DNA of 64,000 nt from Thermanaerothrix solaris (GCF_032334255.1 NZ_JAUHMF010000001.1:992001-1056000), one strand, 5' to 3'; shown: positions 27,548-36,860, counted from the stretch's first letter. Notes: generated from the letters alone by a model not told the origin. Program-made: numbers and translations.

Positions 27548-28480
27548 TTAGAACTCACCACGCTCAAAGGGCTTGCCCAATGCATCCGGCATCGCCGCAC
27601 GGCGGACCGAGATTGCCAATGCCAGAATCGTCATCGCATAGGGAAGCATCACCGCAAAGTCATAGGGGAAATTCACACCCAGAACCTGTAACCATAATTG
27701 TAGCGCATTGACAAAACTGAACAAGAGAGCGCCTCCTAAGATGCCCAAAGGACGCCAACTACCAAAATAAACTAAGGCAATGGCAATGAACCCCATGCCG
27801 CTGGTCATATTCTCCTGAAAGAGGTTGATCAGAGAGATAGATAAGGATGCACCGGCGATCCCAGCCAATGTTCCACCCAACGTCACCGTGATATAACGGA
27901 TCAAATCCACATTGATACCCAATGTATCCGCCGCCTGAGGGTTTTGTCCTACCGCACGGATCATCAATCCGAAAGGCGTCCGATAAAGGACAAAACTGGC
28001 TAAAGGCACCAAAAGAAACGCCCCATAGACTAAAATATTGTGGTTAAATAACACATCCCCAAGATAGGGGATATTACCCAAAAGGGGAATTCTCACCGGC
28101 TGGAATCCACTGATGGATTCCACCCCACTCATTGTCTTCTTGAACAGCAAACTGGAAAGGCCCAACCCAAACATGTAAAGACCGATACCGCTGATCCCCT
28201 GTTCGGCCTTCAGCGTTACACTCACCAGGGCCATGAGCAATCCCATCAGCATACCCACCGCCGCCGCTGCCAGCAACCCCAGCCAAACATTCCCAGTTCG
28301 CATCCCCACAAAGAAGCCACTGAATGCCCCCATCAGCATTATCCCATCCACACCCAGGTTGTAAACACCCGAGTTTTGAGCAAAAGCCTCACCAATCGCA
28401 GCATACAGATAGGGGGTTGCCAACCTCAAGCCCGAATAAATGATCCCCAAAATGACCGGAACGGTAAAGAGATCACTCAT
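27548..28480 (-). CDS. BMP-type ABC transporter permease (second permease)
   Basis: 310 aa membrane protein of the RbsC/LivH fold with 8-10 predicted helices. It has NSGVYNLGVDGIMLMGAFSGFF near the N-terminus and GQNPQAADTLGINVDLIRYITVTLGGTLAGIAGA, the cytoplasmic coupling region. The start at 28480 follows an AGGAGAG site and overlaps the end of the first permease gene by 8 bases. A longer frame starting at 28543 lacks support. Confidence 0.92.
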   Translation of the reverse strand: MSDLFTVPVILGIIYSGLRLATPYLYAAIGEAFAQNSGVYNLGVDGIMLMGAFSGFFVGMRTGNVWLGLLAAAAVGMLMGLLMALVSVTLKAEQGISGIGLYMFGLGLSSLLFKKTMSGVESISGFQPVRIPLLGNIPYLGDVLFNHNILVYGAFLLVPLASFVLYRTPFGLMIRAVGQNPQAADTLGINVDLIRYITVTLGGTLAGIAGASLSISLINLFQENMTSGMGFIAIALVYFGSWRPLGILGGALLFSFVNALQLWLQVLGVNFPYDFAVMLPYAMTILALAISVRRAAMPDALGKPFERGEF

Positions 28481-29552
28481 AGGTCTCTCTCCTGCGGGCG
28501 CGGCGCACGGCCCAGATGCGACTGCTAACCACAAACAATACAATCAATCCCATTAGCGTATCCACAAAGGCTGAAGGGACTTGAACAGCGCGCTGTAATT
28601 TATCCGCACCAACCAAAAGCCCCCCAAATAGCACCGAGGCCGGTATGGTGCCCAAGGGGTGCAAATTGCCAAAAAGGGCGGCTACGATACCCGAAAAGCC
28701 ATACCCTCCTGAGAGGCCTTCCATCATACGCCGCTGCACCCCCATGACCTCGACAGCACCGGCTAGACCAGCGAATGCCCCGCCCAAGATAATCGCCAGG
28801 GCTTGGTAAACCGGCACCGGAATCCCGGCGTAGCGTGCTGCGCGTGGATTCAGCCCCACCGCGCGAATACGATAGCCGATGGTGGTACGCCAGAGGAAGA
28901 TATAGACCAATATCGCCATCACCAGCGCCAGAACACTACCCGCGTGTAACAGTGTCTGCGGCACCAGACGCGGCAGCCAGGCTTGGCGGGGTAATAAAGC
29001 CGATTGTGCTATGCGTGTACCCGCCTCAATTTCTGCCGGGTCAATCATCGGGCCGCGCAAGAGGTAGTTAGAGAGTTGGAGGGCGATCGCATTCATCATT
29101 ATCGTACTGAGAATTTCATTAACTCCCAAGCGAGCCTTCAATACCCCTGGCACTGCCCCCCATAACGCCCCACTGAGTGTTCCTACCAGCAGACACAGTG
29201 GAAGTAAAAGCCACCCAGGTGCTTGGTTCAACGAGAGCGCCAGCGCCGTCGCCGAAAGCGCACCGACAATAATCTGCCCCTCGCCGCCGATATTAATGAC
29301 CCCCCCGCGGAAAGCGATTGTAATTCCCAACCCCACTAGTAAAAGGGGGGTTGCCTTGACTAAGGTTTGAGTGATGCTAAATGTACTTCCGACCGCCCCC
29401 TGTACCAAAGCCGCAAAAGCCACCCCAGGGTTGGCACGGAGCAATAGCAAGATCAGCGCCCCAATCACCAGTGCCACCGGTACGGCTAATAGCGGCAGGA
29501 TAGCCTCAAAGACTTGATTGAGGGTACGTTTAATCTCAGACCGCTGGGGCAT
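28473..29552 (-). CDS. BMP-type ABC transporter permease (first permease)
   Basis: 359 aa membrane protein, first gene of the operon. It has the characteristic GVINIGGEGQIIVGALSATALAL segment and the coupling segment VGLNPRAARYAGIPVPVYQALAIILGGAFAGLAGA, then GYGFSGIVAALFGNLHPLG. It pairs with the second permease as a heterodimeric channel, as in NupP/NupQ or YufP/YufQ. Confidence 0.92.
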   Translation of the reverse strand: MPQRSEIKRTLNQVFEAILPLLAVPVALVIGALILLLLRANPGVAFAALVQGAVGSTFSITQTLVKATPLLLVGLGITIAFRGGVINIGGEGQIIVGALSATALALSLNQAPGWLLLPLCLLVGTLSGALWGAVPGVLKARLGVNEILSTIMMNAIALQLSNYLLRGPMIDPAEIEAGTRIAQSALLPRQAWLPRLVPQTLLHAGSVLALVMAILVYIFLWRTTIGYRIRAVGLNPRAARYAGIPVPVYQALAIILGGAFAGLAGAVEVMGVQRRMMEGLSGGYGFSGIVAALFGNLHPLGTIPASVLFGGLLVGADKLQRAVQVPSAFVDTLMGLIVLFVVSSRIWAVRRARRRETYE

Positions 29553-29863
29553 TAACCGTCTTCCTTTCGATCAAATTTTTCAAACGCACGCTAGGGGAAA
29601 CGATAAAGCGGGTGACTTACCAATAAGGCGAGCGGCGACGCAGAACACCGGCTAGCTACTAATTATAACGAAATATCAGACAATTACAAAGTGACAAATG
29701 TCGTAAATTTCTTTATTTCTCTCCCAAATTGTCATACAAGTTGACCGAACAAGTTTTATGATGTACTTTCGGTCGCATGAAATAATGCGCCTCCGCTTCG
29801 CCTCATCCCCAACCCACCCAGAACAAAACCAGGGTTTATTCCGACTGTCATGGGGATTCAAAT
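29553..29863. promoter_or_regulatory. Intergenic region ahead of the BMP-transporter/hydroxylase operon
   Basis: 311 bases with no convincing gene. On the minus strand TATAAT (29667-29662) with TTGTAA 16 bases upstream (29689-29684) is a possible promoter about 100 bases before the first permease. Further upstream are a 7-bp inverted repeat GACCGAA / TTCGGTC (29743-29749 and 29768-29774) and a direct repeat ACAAGTT (29736-29742, 29749-29755), which could be a regulator site. A 61-codon frame on the minus strand here was judged spurious. Confidence 0.45.
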
Positions 29864-30634
29864 TTACTCGCCTTCGTCCTCATCTTGTGAGAGCAAGACA
29901 CTCTCCGTCGCTGAAAGATAATCTGCCGCGGTAGCCAAGGGCAAACGCACCACCAGACGCCGCACCTGATCGCTTTCGCGCCGTACCACGCGCAGCACCA
30001 CCACACTCATGTCATCATTCGGACGACCATGATCTAACCGAATGGCTTGAGAAAGTAGGGTATCGGCCAGAACCTGAGCCTCAGGATCTTGCTCTTCAAG
30101 CATCGCTTCCAGAACCGTGCAAATATCCAGCGTACGCCCGTATTGACTACCGGCTTTGCTTATTCCATCGGTATGCATGACGACGGTAGTACCCGCTTCC
30201 AATGGAATCTCGGTGATGGCCGGTCGAATGTTCCGGGCCACACCGATGGGTTGATCTACGCCCGAGATACACTCGACCTGATCTTGATGGGCAACATAGA
30301 TCGGCGTAGGGTTATTGTGAGTGAGAACGAGCGTGTGGGTCTGTAAATCCGCGCTCAAAATACTTAGATAAACCGCTGCCTGCCCATTCCGTTCGGTATA
30401 GAGAAAGTCCGATGCTGCACGGGCTGCCGCACCATCACGTACCCCTTCCGCCAGTAAACTTATCACCTTGTGCACTACCAAGCTGGAAACAACCTTGGCT
30501 TGACGCCCCGACGCCTGACCATCGCATAAAACTACCGAGAGCCCACCATTGGGGCGTTCTACCACTTCAAGGGTATCCCCACTCTCCTGAGAACCATATT
30601 TGGTCGCCTTCGCCACCGCAATTTGTATTTCCAT
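29864..30634 (-). CDS. SpoIIE-like protein serine/threonine phosphatase (PP2C fold)
   Basis: 256 aa. The single domain matches the SpoIIE/RsbU catalytic fold: VVLCDGQASGRQAKVVSSLV with the metal-binding Asp-Gly, LTHNNPTPIYV (corresponding to the GHNPP motif), VMHTDGISKAG (TDGv-EA-like motif) and the C-terminal RPNDDMSVVVLRV with paired Asp. No sensor domain is fused, so its signal must come from a partner. It is 18 bases downstream of the methyltransferase gene and probably in one operon with it. The target anti-sigma-antagonist is unknown. Confidence 0.82.
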   Translation of the reverse strand: MEIQIAVAKATKYGSQESGDTLEVVERPNGGLSVVLCDGQASGRQAKVVSSLVVHKVISLLAEGVRDGAAARAASDFLYTERNGQAAVYLSILSADLQTHTLVLTHNNPTPIYVAHQDQVECISGVDQPIGVARNIRPAITEIPLEAGTTVVMHTDGISKAGSQYGRTLDICTVLEAMLEEQDPEAQVLADTLLSQAIRLDHGRPNDDMSVVVLRVVRRESDQVRRLVVRLPLATAADYLSATESVLLSQDEDEGE

Positions 30635-30652
30635 CGCCAGCCACCTGCCTGA

Positions 30653-31312
30653 TTATTCTAGAACGTTTGCTTCTGCAATTGCAAGATCAGAAGGTTTTTG
30701 GGCCACCAAAACCAATAACCGATCCCCATTATAATCGCTATTTTCCCAAGTGACGTTCACGTAATTTAAGTCAAGCAGGTGAGCGGTAATGGAATCACAC
30801 ACCGAAGGCAGCCAGGGGCCCTGCGATGTGACACGAAACAACCAGCGTAAAAAACGCGCATAAGGGCTATTACCACCCAGTCTACTTCCCAATAGAATAA
30901 CTAAACGACCACCTGGGCGTAAAATCCGCCAGATACCCTCCAAGGTCGGTGTCGCCAAGATAAAGGCGCCTGGAAACGTCGCTACGACACAATCGAAGCA
31001 CTCGCAAGCAAAGGGAAGCGTCTCAGCCCGGCCCCGAACCAGATTGAAGACCAAACCGGCCCGTTGCAAACGGTTGCGCGCCATTTTGATCATGGGCATA
31101 CTCTCATCAACCCCAAAAGTTGAAAAACCTGCCGCGTTTAACTCGACCTGCAAATGGCCTGGACCAAACCCAATTTCCAATACCCGCAACCCGCGGATAA
31201 AAGGAAGGATTGTACGCACCCAATGCCGCCAGCGTCCAACAGAGACAACATGGGCAACCCAATCGTAAGCCCAAGCAAAAGGATGATAAAGCAACCAGAA
31301 AATGCGTTCCAT
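30653..31312 (-). CDS. Class I SAM-dependent methyltransferase
   Basis: 219 aa. SAM-binding motif I VLEIGFGPGHLQVEL (about 49-63), acidic residue in GVDES, motif II region CFDCVVATFPGAFIL and GRLVILLGS (post-II) mark a Rossmann-type methyltransferase, closest by eye to the UbiE/DUF-type phospholipid methyltransferases. The hydrophobic N-terminus (FWLLYHPFAWAYDWVAHVV) suggests association with membrane lipid or a quinone. The ATG at 31312 was taken because the frame upstream of it has no family similarity and runs into the divergent gene's 5' region. Confidence 0.8.
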   Translation of the reverse strand: MERIFWLLYHPFAWAYDWVAHVVSVGRWRHWVRTILPFIRGLRVLEIGFGPGHLQVELNAAGFSTFGVDESMPMIKMARNRLQRAGLVFNLVRGRAETLPFACECFDCVVATFPGAFILATPTLEGIWRILRPGGRLVILLGSRLGGNSPYARFLRWLFRVTSQGPWLPSVCDSITAHLLDLNYVNVTWENSDYNGDRLLVLVAQKPSDLAIAEANVLE

Positions 31313-31364
31313 AAGGTATACTTTACCTGCTGCACCTAAAACCCATAACCGAGATGAGCGCCTC

Positions 31365-32090
31365 ATGGAATTATATTTCATCCGCCACGCGCAATCTGAG
31401 AATAACGCTTTATGGGAAAGCACCCGTAGCAGTGATGGACGTCATCCTGACCCCGACCTCACGGAAAAGGGAGTACGCCAAGCTCTTTATCTGGCTTCGT
31501 TCCTCAAAACACCCAGATCACTTCCACCAAATGCTAACCGCGGGGCTGATTGGCATAACCGTTACGGCTTTGGCATTACCCACATTTACTGCAGTCTTAT
31601 GAAACGAGCAGTCAGAACCGCTGCGATTGTCGCTCAAGCCTTGAACCTACCACTCTATGGGCACTTAGATCTCCACGAGAACGGTGGAATCTATTGGCAA
31701 GACCCCGAAACCGGTGATTTTATCATCCAAGCCGGACTCTCCCGCTCATCTCTGCTGGCACTTTATCCCAATTTCATCCTCCCCTCCGAAGTTGGCGAAG
31801 AGGGGTGGTGGAATCGCCCCTTTGAAACCGAAGATGAGAGCCGGTTCAGGGCCAAGCGCCTGTGGCAATGGCTGCTTGAACGCCACGGCAACACCGAGGA
31901 TCGTGTGGCGTTCTTCAGCCACGCTGGTTTTTACCACACCTTCCTAAGCACCATTCTGGGTTTTGAGCACATGGGTAACGCCTGGGTGTCTCTCAGCAAT
32001 TGTGCCATCACCCGCCTGGATATCACACCTGATGGTGTATGGGTGGCTTATACAAATCGGGTGGATTTTCTTCCCGATTCTCTACTGTGA
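31365..32090 (+). CDS. Histidine phosphatase family protein
   Basis: 241 aa member of the phosphoglycerate-mutase-like superfamily: N-terminal ELYFIRHAQSENN with the phospho-acceptor His, an Arg-rich RAVRTAAIVAQAL helix, and FFSHAGFYHTFLSTIL with the second catalytic His. Divergent from the methyltransferase with 52 bases between them, and its last 9 bases overlap the end of the convergent MFS gene. The substrate is unknown; it is too different from GpmA to be the glycolytic enzyme. Confidence 0.88.
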   Translation: MELYFIRHAQSENNALWESTRSSDGRHPDPDLTEKGVRQALYLASFLKTPRSLPPNANRGADWHNRYGFGITHIYCSLMKRAVRTAAIVAQALNLPLYGHLDLHENGGIYWQDPETGDFIIQAGLSRSSLLALYPNFILPSEVGEEGWWNRPFETEDESRFRAKRLWQWLLERHGNTEDRVAFFSHAGFYHTFLSTILGFEHMGNAWVSLSNCAITRLDITPDGVWVAYTNRVDFLPDSLL

Positions 32091-33371
32091 ATCAGCCAGT
32101 TCCGCCCCTTCCATAACCACGGAATTTTTAGACCGATCCATCGTCGCAAACAGGAGAAATCCCAATAGTTGAACCCCACCACCGATCCACAGCGCTACCG
32201 GAAGCCCCAACCAATCTGCCAATGAAGTTCCTAACACCGGGGCAACCATCGAGGAAATATACTGTAGTTCTTGTGCCAGGGCAACAAATGAGGCACTATA
32301 CTCCACCGGAACGCGCTTCATCAATTCATCGAAGAAAACCAAATTCAGGCCGGCCTGAAAAATGCCGGTAATCCCGGCCAGAACTGCGATAAGTTCCGCG
32401 CGTCGAGTTAGGGCCACCAGGATGGGATAGATACCCACCCCAAAGGTTGTCCACAGCAAGATCCAACGCGTCCCACGCCGCCGTGATTGCGCCGACCAAA
32501 AGAAATATCCCACCATCAGAATCGCCGTCTGAGCCGTGTTGATCGTCGCAATCCAACCATCGGAGGCATGGACCACCCGCACAAAATAGAGTGGAAACAG
32601 CGGCGTTACCAGTGCCGAACCGGTCAAGAAAATAAACCGTCGCGCCACGAAGGACAAGAATGAGTGTTCGTTGCGGAGGATATGTAGATAGCGGGCTAAT
32701 CGTTCTCGTATCCCCCTGGACTCGTGCTCTTCCTCTACAGGCATTTCGGGCAAAACTATCTGACTCGAAAAATAGTAACTCAGGATTCCCGCCAACCCCA
32801 ATCCCATAAACGCCAATTGATAATTCAATGGAAATGCAATCCGATCCAGAAGTTGACCGATGAGAAGAACGGCCACCGAGGTTGTCACCCCAAGAATGGA
32901 CCAGCGCCGTGTCATCAGGTCGAAGCGGTAATTAGGACCGGCCACCGCGTTCATTACCACCGAGAACGTGATCGAGAGCATGGTTTGGGGAATGGTCGCC
33001 AGTGCCCACAAAAACAAAATTCCTCCCACCTGAAAGGACGGTGGGAGCACCAGGCTCACCAATCCAATCAGCCCATACCCAAGAATGTAGCCCATCCGGG
33101 AAAGGCTAAACCAACGCACAATATTGCGTTGGCGTTGCAGGAATTGCCCCATCGGCAACGCCAACAAAAGACCGGTCAGTGCCGGCAGTGATGAGAGCAA
33201 CCCCACCTGAAAACTGGATGCCCCTAAACGGGTTAAAAAGACCGGTAAGAAGGGAGCCGCTGCGTTGGCTAACCCAACCGCTATCGCATCCAATTCAACG
33301 TTGCGAAAATTTCGCCGTTGAACTGGACTAAGTTCGGGTGGACCAGAAAGAAAGCGTCGAAGACTCACCAC
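32082..33371 (-). CDS. MFS transporter
   Basis: 429 aa with 11-12 predicted membrane helices. The loop between helices 2 and 3 (LPMGQFLQRQRNIVRW) fits the MFS loop pattern and the central loop is charged (EMPVEEEHESRGIRERLARYL). It starts at a GTG with AAAGGA 7 bases upstream, 15 bases after the WD40-like gene, so it may be the last gene of the Hsp70/DUF1257 operon. The substrate is unknown. Confidence 0.85.
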   Translation of the reverse strand: MVSLRRFLSGPPELSPVQRRNFRNVELDAIAVGLANAAAPFLPVFLTRLGASSFQVGLLSSLPALTGLLLALPMGQFLQRQRNIVRWFSLSRMGYILGYGLIGLVSLVLPPSFQVGGILFLWALATIPQTMLSITFSVVMNAVAGPNYRFDLMTRRWSILGVTTSVAVLLIGQLLDRIAFPLNYQLAFMGLGLAGILSYYFSSQIVLPEMPVEEEHESRGIRERLARYLHILRNEHSFLSFVARRFIFLTGSALVTPLFPLYFVRVVHASDGWIATINTAQTAILMVGYFFWSAQSRRRGTRWILLWTTFGVGIYPILVALTRRAELIAVLAGITGIFQAGLNLVFFDELMKRVPVEYSASFVALAQELQYISSMVAPVLGTSLADWLGLPVALWIGGGVQLLGFLLFATMDRSKNSVVMEGAELADSQ

Positions 33372-33386
33372 ACCAAGTCCTTTGGA

Positions 33387-35645
33387 TCAAAGTTGAATAT
33401 CAAACTCCCCCACCTCAAGCACCACCGGCTCGGTTACCTCCACATCAAAACGGGCTAACCAGCGATAGAGTTCGAGCAGGTAGCGTAACCAGGCCTTTAA
33501 ACTCGGGGATTCGGTCGCCGCCTTTTGCCACCGTTGTTCCAGGTATGGAATCTGTAACGCCGCCGGAAAACGAGGCACCGAACGCGCCAACAAGAGGGTT
33601 TCCAGATCCCAGAGATTGATATCCCCTGAAGCATGAGCGCTAAACAGACGGTGCCCCTGAGGATGAATCCACACCCCCACTCCCGCCGAGGCAGGATCCG
33701 TTAAGCGCGAAATTACCTTTCCACTGAAAATATTCCAGGCCGATATCGCACCCTCAAGATCCGTGCTAAATAACAATTGTTCTTCAGGGTGAAAACACAA
33801 ATGGCTTAAGCGCATCCCCTCGCATGCCACTTCCCACAGACGCCGCCCGTTCACAATATTCCACGCCCGCAACCAGCCATCCCGGCTATACGAAGCCCCC
33901 AATTGCCCCGAACTAACTGCCAGAGCCAGCAAAGTTTCACCCTGATCCGGAAGTTCGGCGATTAAGGCGCCATCCATCCATCGCCACACCCGTATCACCC
34001 CTGCTGAACCGGCACTGATGAGCCGTTCACCATCTTCGCTTATGCCCAGGCCGAACAATTCCTCGCCATCCGGGGTTGGAATTAAGCGCAGTTGTGGTCC
34101 AAATGGGAAACGCCAAACTCGAATTGTGCCATCAAATCCGGCACTGAACAGCACTCGCCCGCCGGGATGCATGACTAAGGCTCGAATCAACCCTCTATGA
34201 CCGTTCAGGGTTTTTACCAGCGCTCCGTCGCTCATACGAAAGACGCGGATAGCGTGATCGTTGAATCCGCCGATAAGATAATCACTCTCGGGGCTGAAAG
34301 CCAGCACGCGGGGTTGCCCCAACATACCTCCCAAACGGCGTGGGGGCAACCTTGAATCCACCAGATCCCAAATCCAAAGCGTCGCATCTGTGGTTCCTGC
34401 TGCCATCCAGGTGCCTTCGCGGTTAACCGCAAAACTCATTAATTCGGTTGCCACCGGAGGACGGAAAACAGCTGTTCGTTGTACCTGGGGAGGATTCAGA
34501 CGACAGTTTTCGGCCAGGCCAGATAACATGGAAAACGCTTCGCGCTCCTCATCGCCATCCGGTTGCCACCCTTTTTCTTTTAGCAGATGTAAAATCTGAA
34601 CACCCCAATAAGGCGGTGCTACCTGTGCAATTTTCCACATCTCAACCCAACGTTCTGCTGCGGCCAGATGCGCCATGAGGGTTTGCCAATCGGCATCGCT
34701 CAGGTCTCGTATCCCTCGCACCACATGTCCCCGCTGGACGATACTCAACCAACCCACTCGTCCGGTATAACGGCTTAGGTGAAGTAGGCGTCGTCGCACA
34801 AGCGGTGATGCCTGCTCATAAGCCATCGCCAACAAACGCTGATCAAGGTCGAGGGCTTCGTAACGTTCCCATTGTTGGGTTAGGAAGAAAAATAATGCCC
34901 GTTGCACAACATCTCGGGGGAGGTAACCCCGTTGACGCAAGATTTGTAACACCTGACCATCTTCATATCTCAGAAACAAGGCACATAATGCCTCTTGAGC
35001 AATCTCACTACCTGCTTGGGCCAACTTATCCAGATAATACAGAATAATCTGGCGTTCACGCGAATGGGTGAAGCGAGTATAACGGTTAATCAGAATATCC
35101 AGCCCCTCTTCGGTAAGCGATTCCAGGGTGTGGACAATGTCAATCCATTCCTCCCAACCCTGTCGCCGCGCTGCTTCAATTAATCGTTCGCGCAAGTCTG
35201 CATCCTGGGTTTCCAGATAAGCACCGGTAACATGAAGGCCCGAAGGATCATACTGACCATAGACTTCCGGATCCTGGTACAAAAAACTGAACACGGCTTG
35301 CAAGCCAGGAAACGGACAGGCCAGGTTGTATTTTAGAATGATAGCCGCTGCCTCCGTATTGGCTGCATTCACTGCCAATTCAAACAATGTGATACAACTG
35401 GAATCGCGTCCCTGCTGCGCCCGCCGGGCTAAGGCTTGAAGCGCTGCCGTACGCACTTCCTCGAGTGGACAATAACGAACCGCCGCACCCAATGCCCCAT
35501 CGGCCTCTGGACTGTCCGCCTCTTCTAAAACAGCAACAGCACCTCGCAAAATCAGGGGCTCAATCAAGTCCGGCGGGGAATCCAACCAAATCGAAGGATG
35601 AGTCAATAGGCGCTGTAAACGCTCCCAAGGCAATGTCCCCATCAT
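33387..35645 (-). CDS. HEAT-like/WD40-like repeat protein of the Hsp70-DUF1257 operon
   Basis: 752 aa. The first half (about 1-350) is helical with alternating hydrophobic pattern and repeated Arg/Leu helices (EEVRTAALQALARRAQQ), like HEAT/ARM repeats. From about 390 to 700 a series of WD40-type blades is visible: GTTDATLWIWDLVD, GGFNDHAIRVFRMSDG, SAGFDGTIRVWRFPFG, ISAGSAGVIRVWRWMDG, STDLEGAISAWNIFSG, SAHASGDINLWDLETL. No catalytic motif. The start at 35645 overlaps the stop of the radical SAM gene (ATGA), so the two are probably made together. A scaffold role is inferred from the repeat architecture. Confidence 0.85.
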   Translation of the reverse strand: MMGTLPWERLQRLLTHPSIWLDSPPDLIEPLILRGAVAVLEEADSPEADGALGAAVRYCPLEEVRTAALQALARRAQQGRDSSCITLFELAVNAANTEAAAIILKYNLACPFPGLQAVFSFLYQDPEVYGQYDPSGLHVTGAYLETQDADLRERLIEAARRQGWEEWIDIVHTLESLTEEGLDILINRYTRFTHSRERQIILYYLDKLAQAGSEIAQEALCALFLRYEDGQVLQILRQRGYLPRDVVQRALFFFLTQQWERYEALDLDQRLLAMAYEQASPLVRRRLLHLSRYTGRVGWLSIVQRGHVVRGIRDLSDADWQTLMAHLAAAERWVEMWKIAQVAPPYWGVQILHLLKEKGWQPDGDEEREAFSMLSGLAENCRLNPPQVQRTAVFRPPVATELMSFAVNREGTWMAAGTTDATLWIWDLVDSRLPPRRLGGMLGQPRVLAFSPESDYLIGGFNDHAIRVFRMSDGALVKTLNGHRGLIRALVMHPGGRVLFSAGFDGTIRVWRFPFGPQLRLIPTPDGEELFGLGISEDGERLISAGSAGVIRVWRWMDGALIAELPDQGETLLALAVSSGQLGASYSRDGWLRAWNIVNGRRLWEVACEGMRLSHLCFHPEEQLLFSTDLEGAISAWNIFSGKVISRLTDPASAGVGVWIHPQGHRLFSAHASGDINLWDLETLLLARSVPRFPAALQIPYLEQRWQKAATESPSLKAWLRYLLELYRWLARFDVEVTEPVVLEVGEFDIQL

Positions 35646-36229
35646 AAATGTAGCCTCATCCAATGCAGCGGGTCAATCCCCGAGATATGCACCATCCCAC
35701 TCGAATCAATCATCACTTCAGAATCGGGCACCCGCTCCAAATCTGCCATCGAATAACGTGAAGTAAGAAAGTGCACGGTTTTGTTTGCCGAGCCCAGCAA
35801 TCCACGGGCTAAACGCCGTTTGGCTTGATATCGTCCAGCAATCACCACATCCACATGGTCTAGCACAGCCTGCCCCCATGGCAAGGTTTGCACCTCTTCC
35901 CAGGTGTAGCCCGTAAATAATATCACCGACCAAGGGGTTCTGCGGCGCACCTGTGACAGGAAATCCACTAGTCCCTCACCTTGTTGCAAAGGCTCACCAC
36001 CACTCAAGGTCAGCCCCTCACTTCGATCGGCAAAGGGCAAAATTGCTTGCAACAACCCCTCTACCGTCCACACCTCCCCTCCCTCAAACGGATGCGTTTG
36101 AGGATTAAAGCATCCCGGACATCCCAGGGTGCATCCTTGAAACCAAATCACCGTTCGCAACCCCGGCCCGTTGGCTCGGCTTATGGGCTCTATATGGTGA
36201 ATGCGAAGAGTGCCGACAGGCGCATTCAT
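35642..36229 (-). CDS. Radical SAM protein, NrdG-like 4Fe-4S single-cluster family
   Basis: 195 aa, the size of a minimal radical SAM enzyme. N-terminal NGPGLRTVIWFQGCTLGC and PGCFNP give the CX3CX2C cluster motif (about Cys 32, 36, 39), then LTLSGGEPLQQ (SAM-binding GGE). It resembles the activating enzyme of anaerobic ribonucleotide reductase, but no nrdD is near. Its gene overlaps DUF2997 upstream and the WD40-like gene downstream by four bases each, so it belongs to this cluster. The target is unknown. Confidence 0.88.
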   Translation of the reverse strand: MNAPVGTLRIHHIEPISRANGPGLRTVIWFQGCTLGCPGCFNPQTHPFEGGEVWTVEGLLQAILPFADRSEGLTLSGGEPLQQGEGLVDFLSQVRRRTPWSVILFTGYTWEEVQTLPWGQAVLDHVDVVIAGRYQAKRRLARGLLGSANKTVHFLTSRYSMADLERVPDSEVMIDSSGMVHISGIDPLHWMRLHL

Positions 36230-36447
36230 TTCTTGGTATTACCCACCTCAACCCGATCAACCTCTTGAACGCCGGAAGCAGGCGTTTCATGAGCCTCAGC
36301 TGTCATCTCCCGCTGAATAATTTTCCCGCCCAAAGCCTCTTCTAAGGCTGCGGTTAAGGACAGGCAGGCTTCTCCTTTAACACCACGCACATGAACCAAA
36401 ACACGCCCTTGCGGGTCAATTGTCACCTCAATCTCTTCGATCTTCAT
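36226..36447 (-). CDS. DUF2997 family small protein
   Basis: 73 aa. Starts MKIEEIEVTIDPQGRVLVHV, then a VKGEACLSLTAALEEALGG helix, matching DUF2997 as I know it: a short beta-strand pair then a helix with a conserved Gly-x-x-Cys. DUF2997 is usually encoded next to DUF1257, as it is here (13 bases downstream). The ATG at 36447 has a GAGGTGA site. Function unknown. Confidence 0.85.
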   Translation of the reverse strand: MKIEEIEVTIDPQGRVLVHVRGVKGEACLSLTAALEEALGGKIIQREMTAEAHETPASGVQEVDRVEVGNTKK

Positions 36448-36460
36448 TCGAATCACCTCG

Positions 36461-36838
36461 CTATCCAATGCGGCGGAGCAACAACCGGATTTGCCCTGCT
36501 TCATTGGATTCTTCTACCAGTGCAAATCCTTGGGCTTCCAACTGCTCACGGGCGGCGTGGTAGGCATAGCGTTGGGCCAGTTGACGCTTGAATTCCTCAG
36601 GTTTAACACCCATGACCCCAAACCAATCAGCCACAATTTCATAGACACCCTTGGTCTTACGAAAACCTATCGGGTAACTCAAGCGCGGTTGAACCCTAAT
36701 CTCTACCGCCAATTCCTCCCCCCGCACGCTTTGGACCTTTAAATCTCCCTCCTCGGGCTCAAAGCCCATGTCGCGCAAGGCGGCAAGCAGGTAGCGCTTC
36801 TCAACAAATTGGGTTTTGTAACGCGATATGTGAGACAT
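36461..36838 (-). CDS. DUF1257 family protein (Ycf35-like)
   Basis: 125 aa. MSHISRYKTQFVEKRYLLAALRDMGF at the N-terminus and YEIVADWFGV then a YAYHAAREQLEAQGF helix mark DUF1257, homologous to the plastid/cyanobacterial Ycf35 protein of unknown function. 22 bases after the Hsp70-like gene and 13 before DUF2997. The start at 36838 was chosen because the family begins at MSHxxxx. The longer frame upstream lacks similarity. Confidence 0.88.
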   Translation of the reverse strand: MSHISRYKTQFVEKRYLLAALRDMGFEPEEGDLKVQSVRGEELAVEIRVQPRLSYPIGFRKTKGVYEIVADWFGVMGVKPEEFKRQLAQRYAYHAAREQLEAQGFALVEESNEAGQIRLLLRRIG

Positions 36839-36860
36839 GAACAAAACCTCGTGTAACCAC

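Noticed and set aside
29676..29861. Possible 61-codon gene on the minus strand in the intergenic region
   Set aside because: Cys/Arg/Ile-rich sequence without family resemblance, no ribosome site, and it covers the region with the operator-like repeats.
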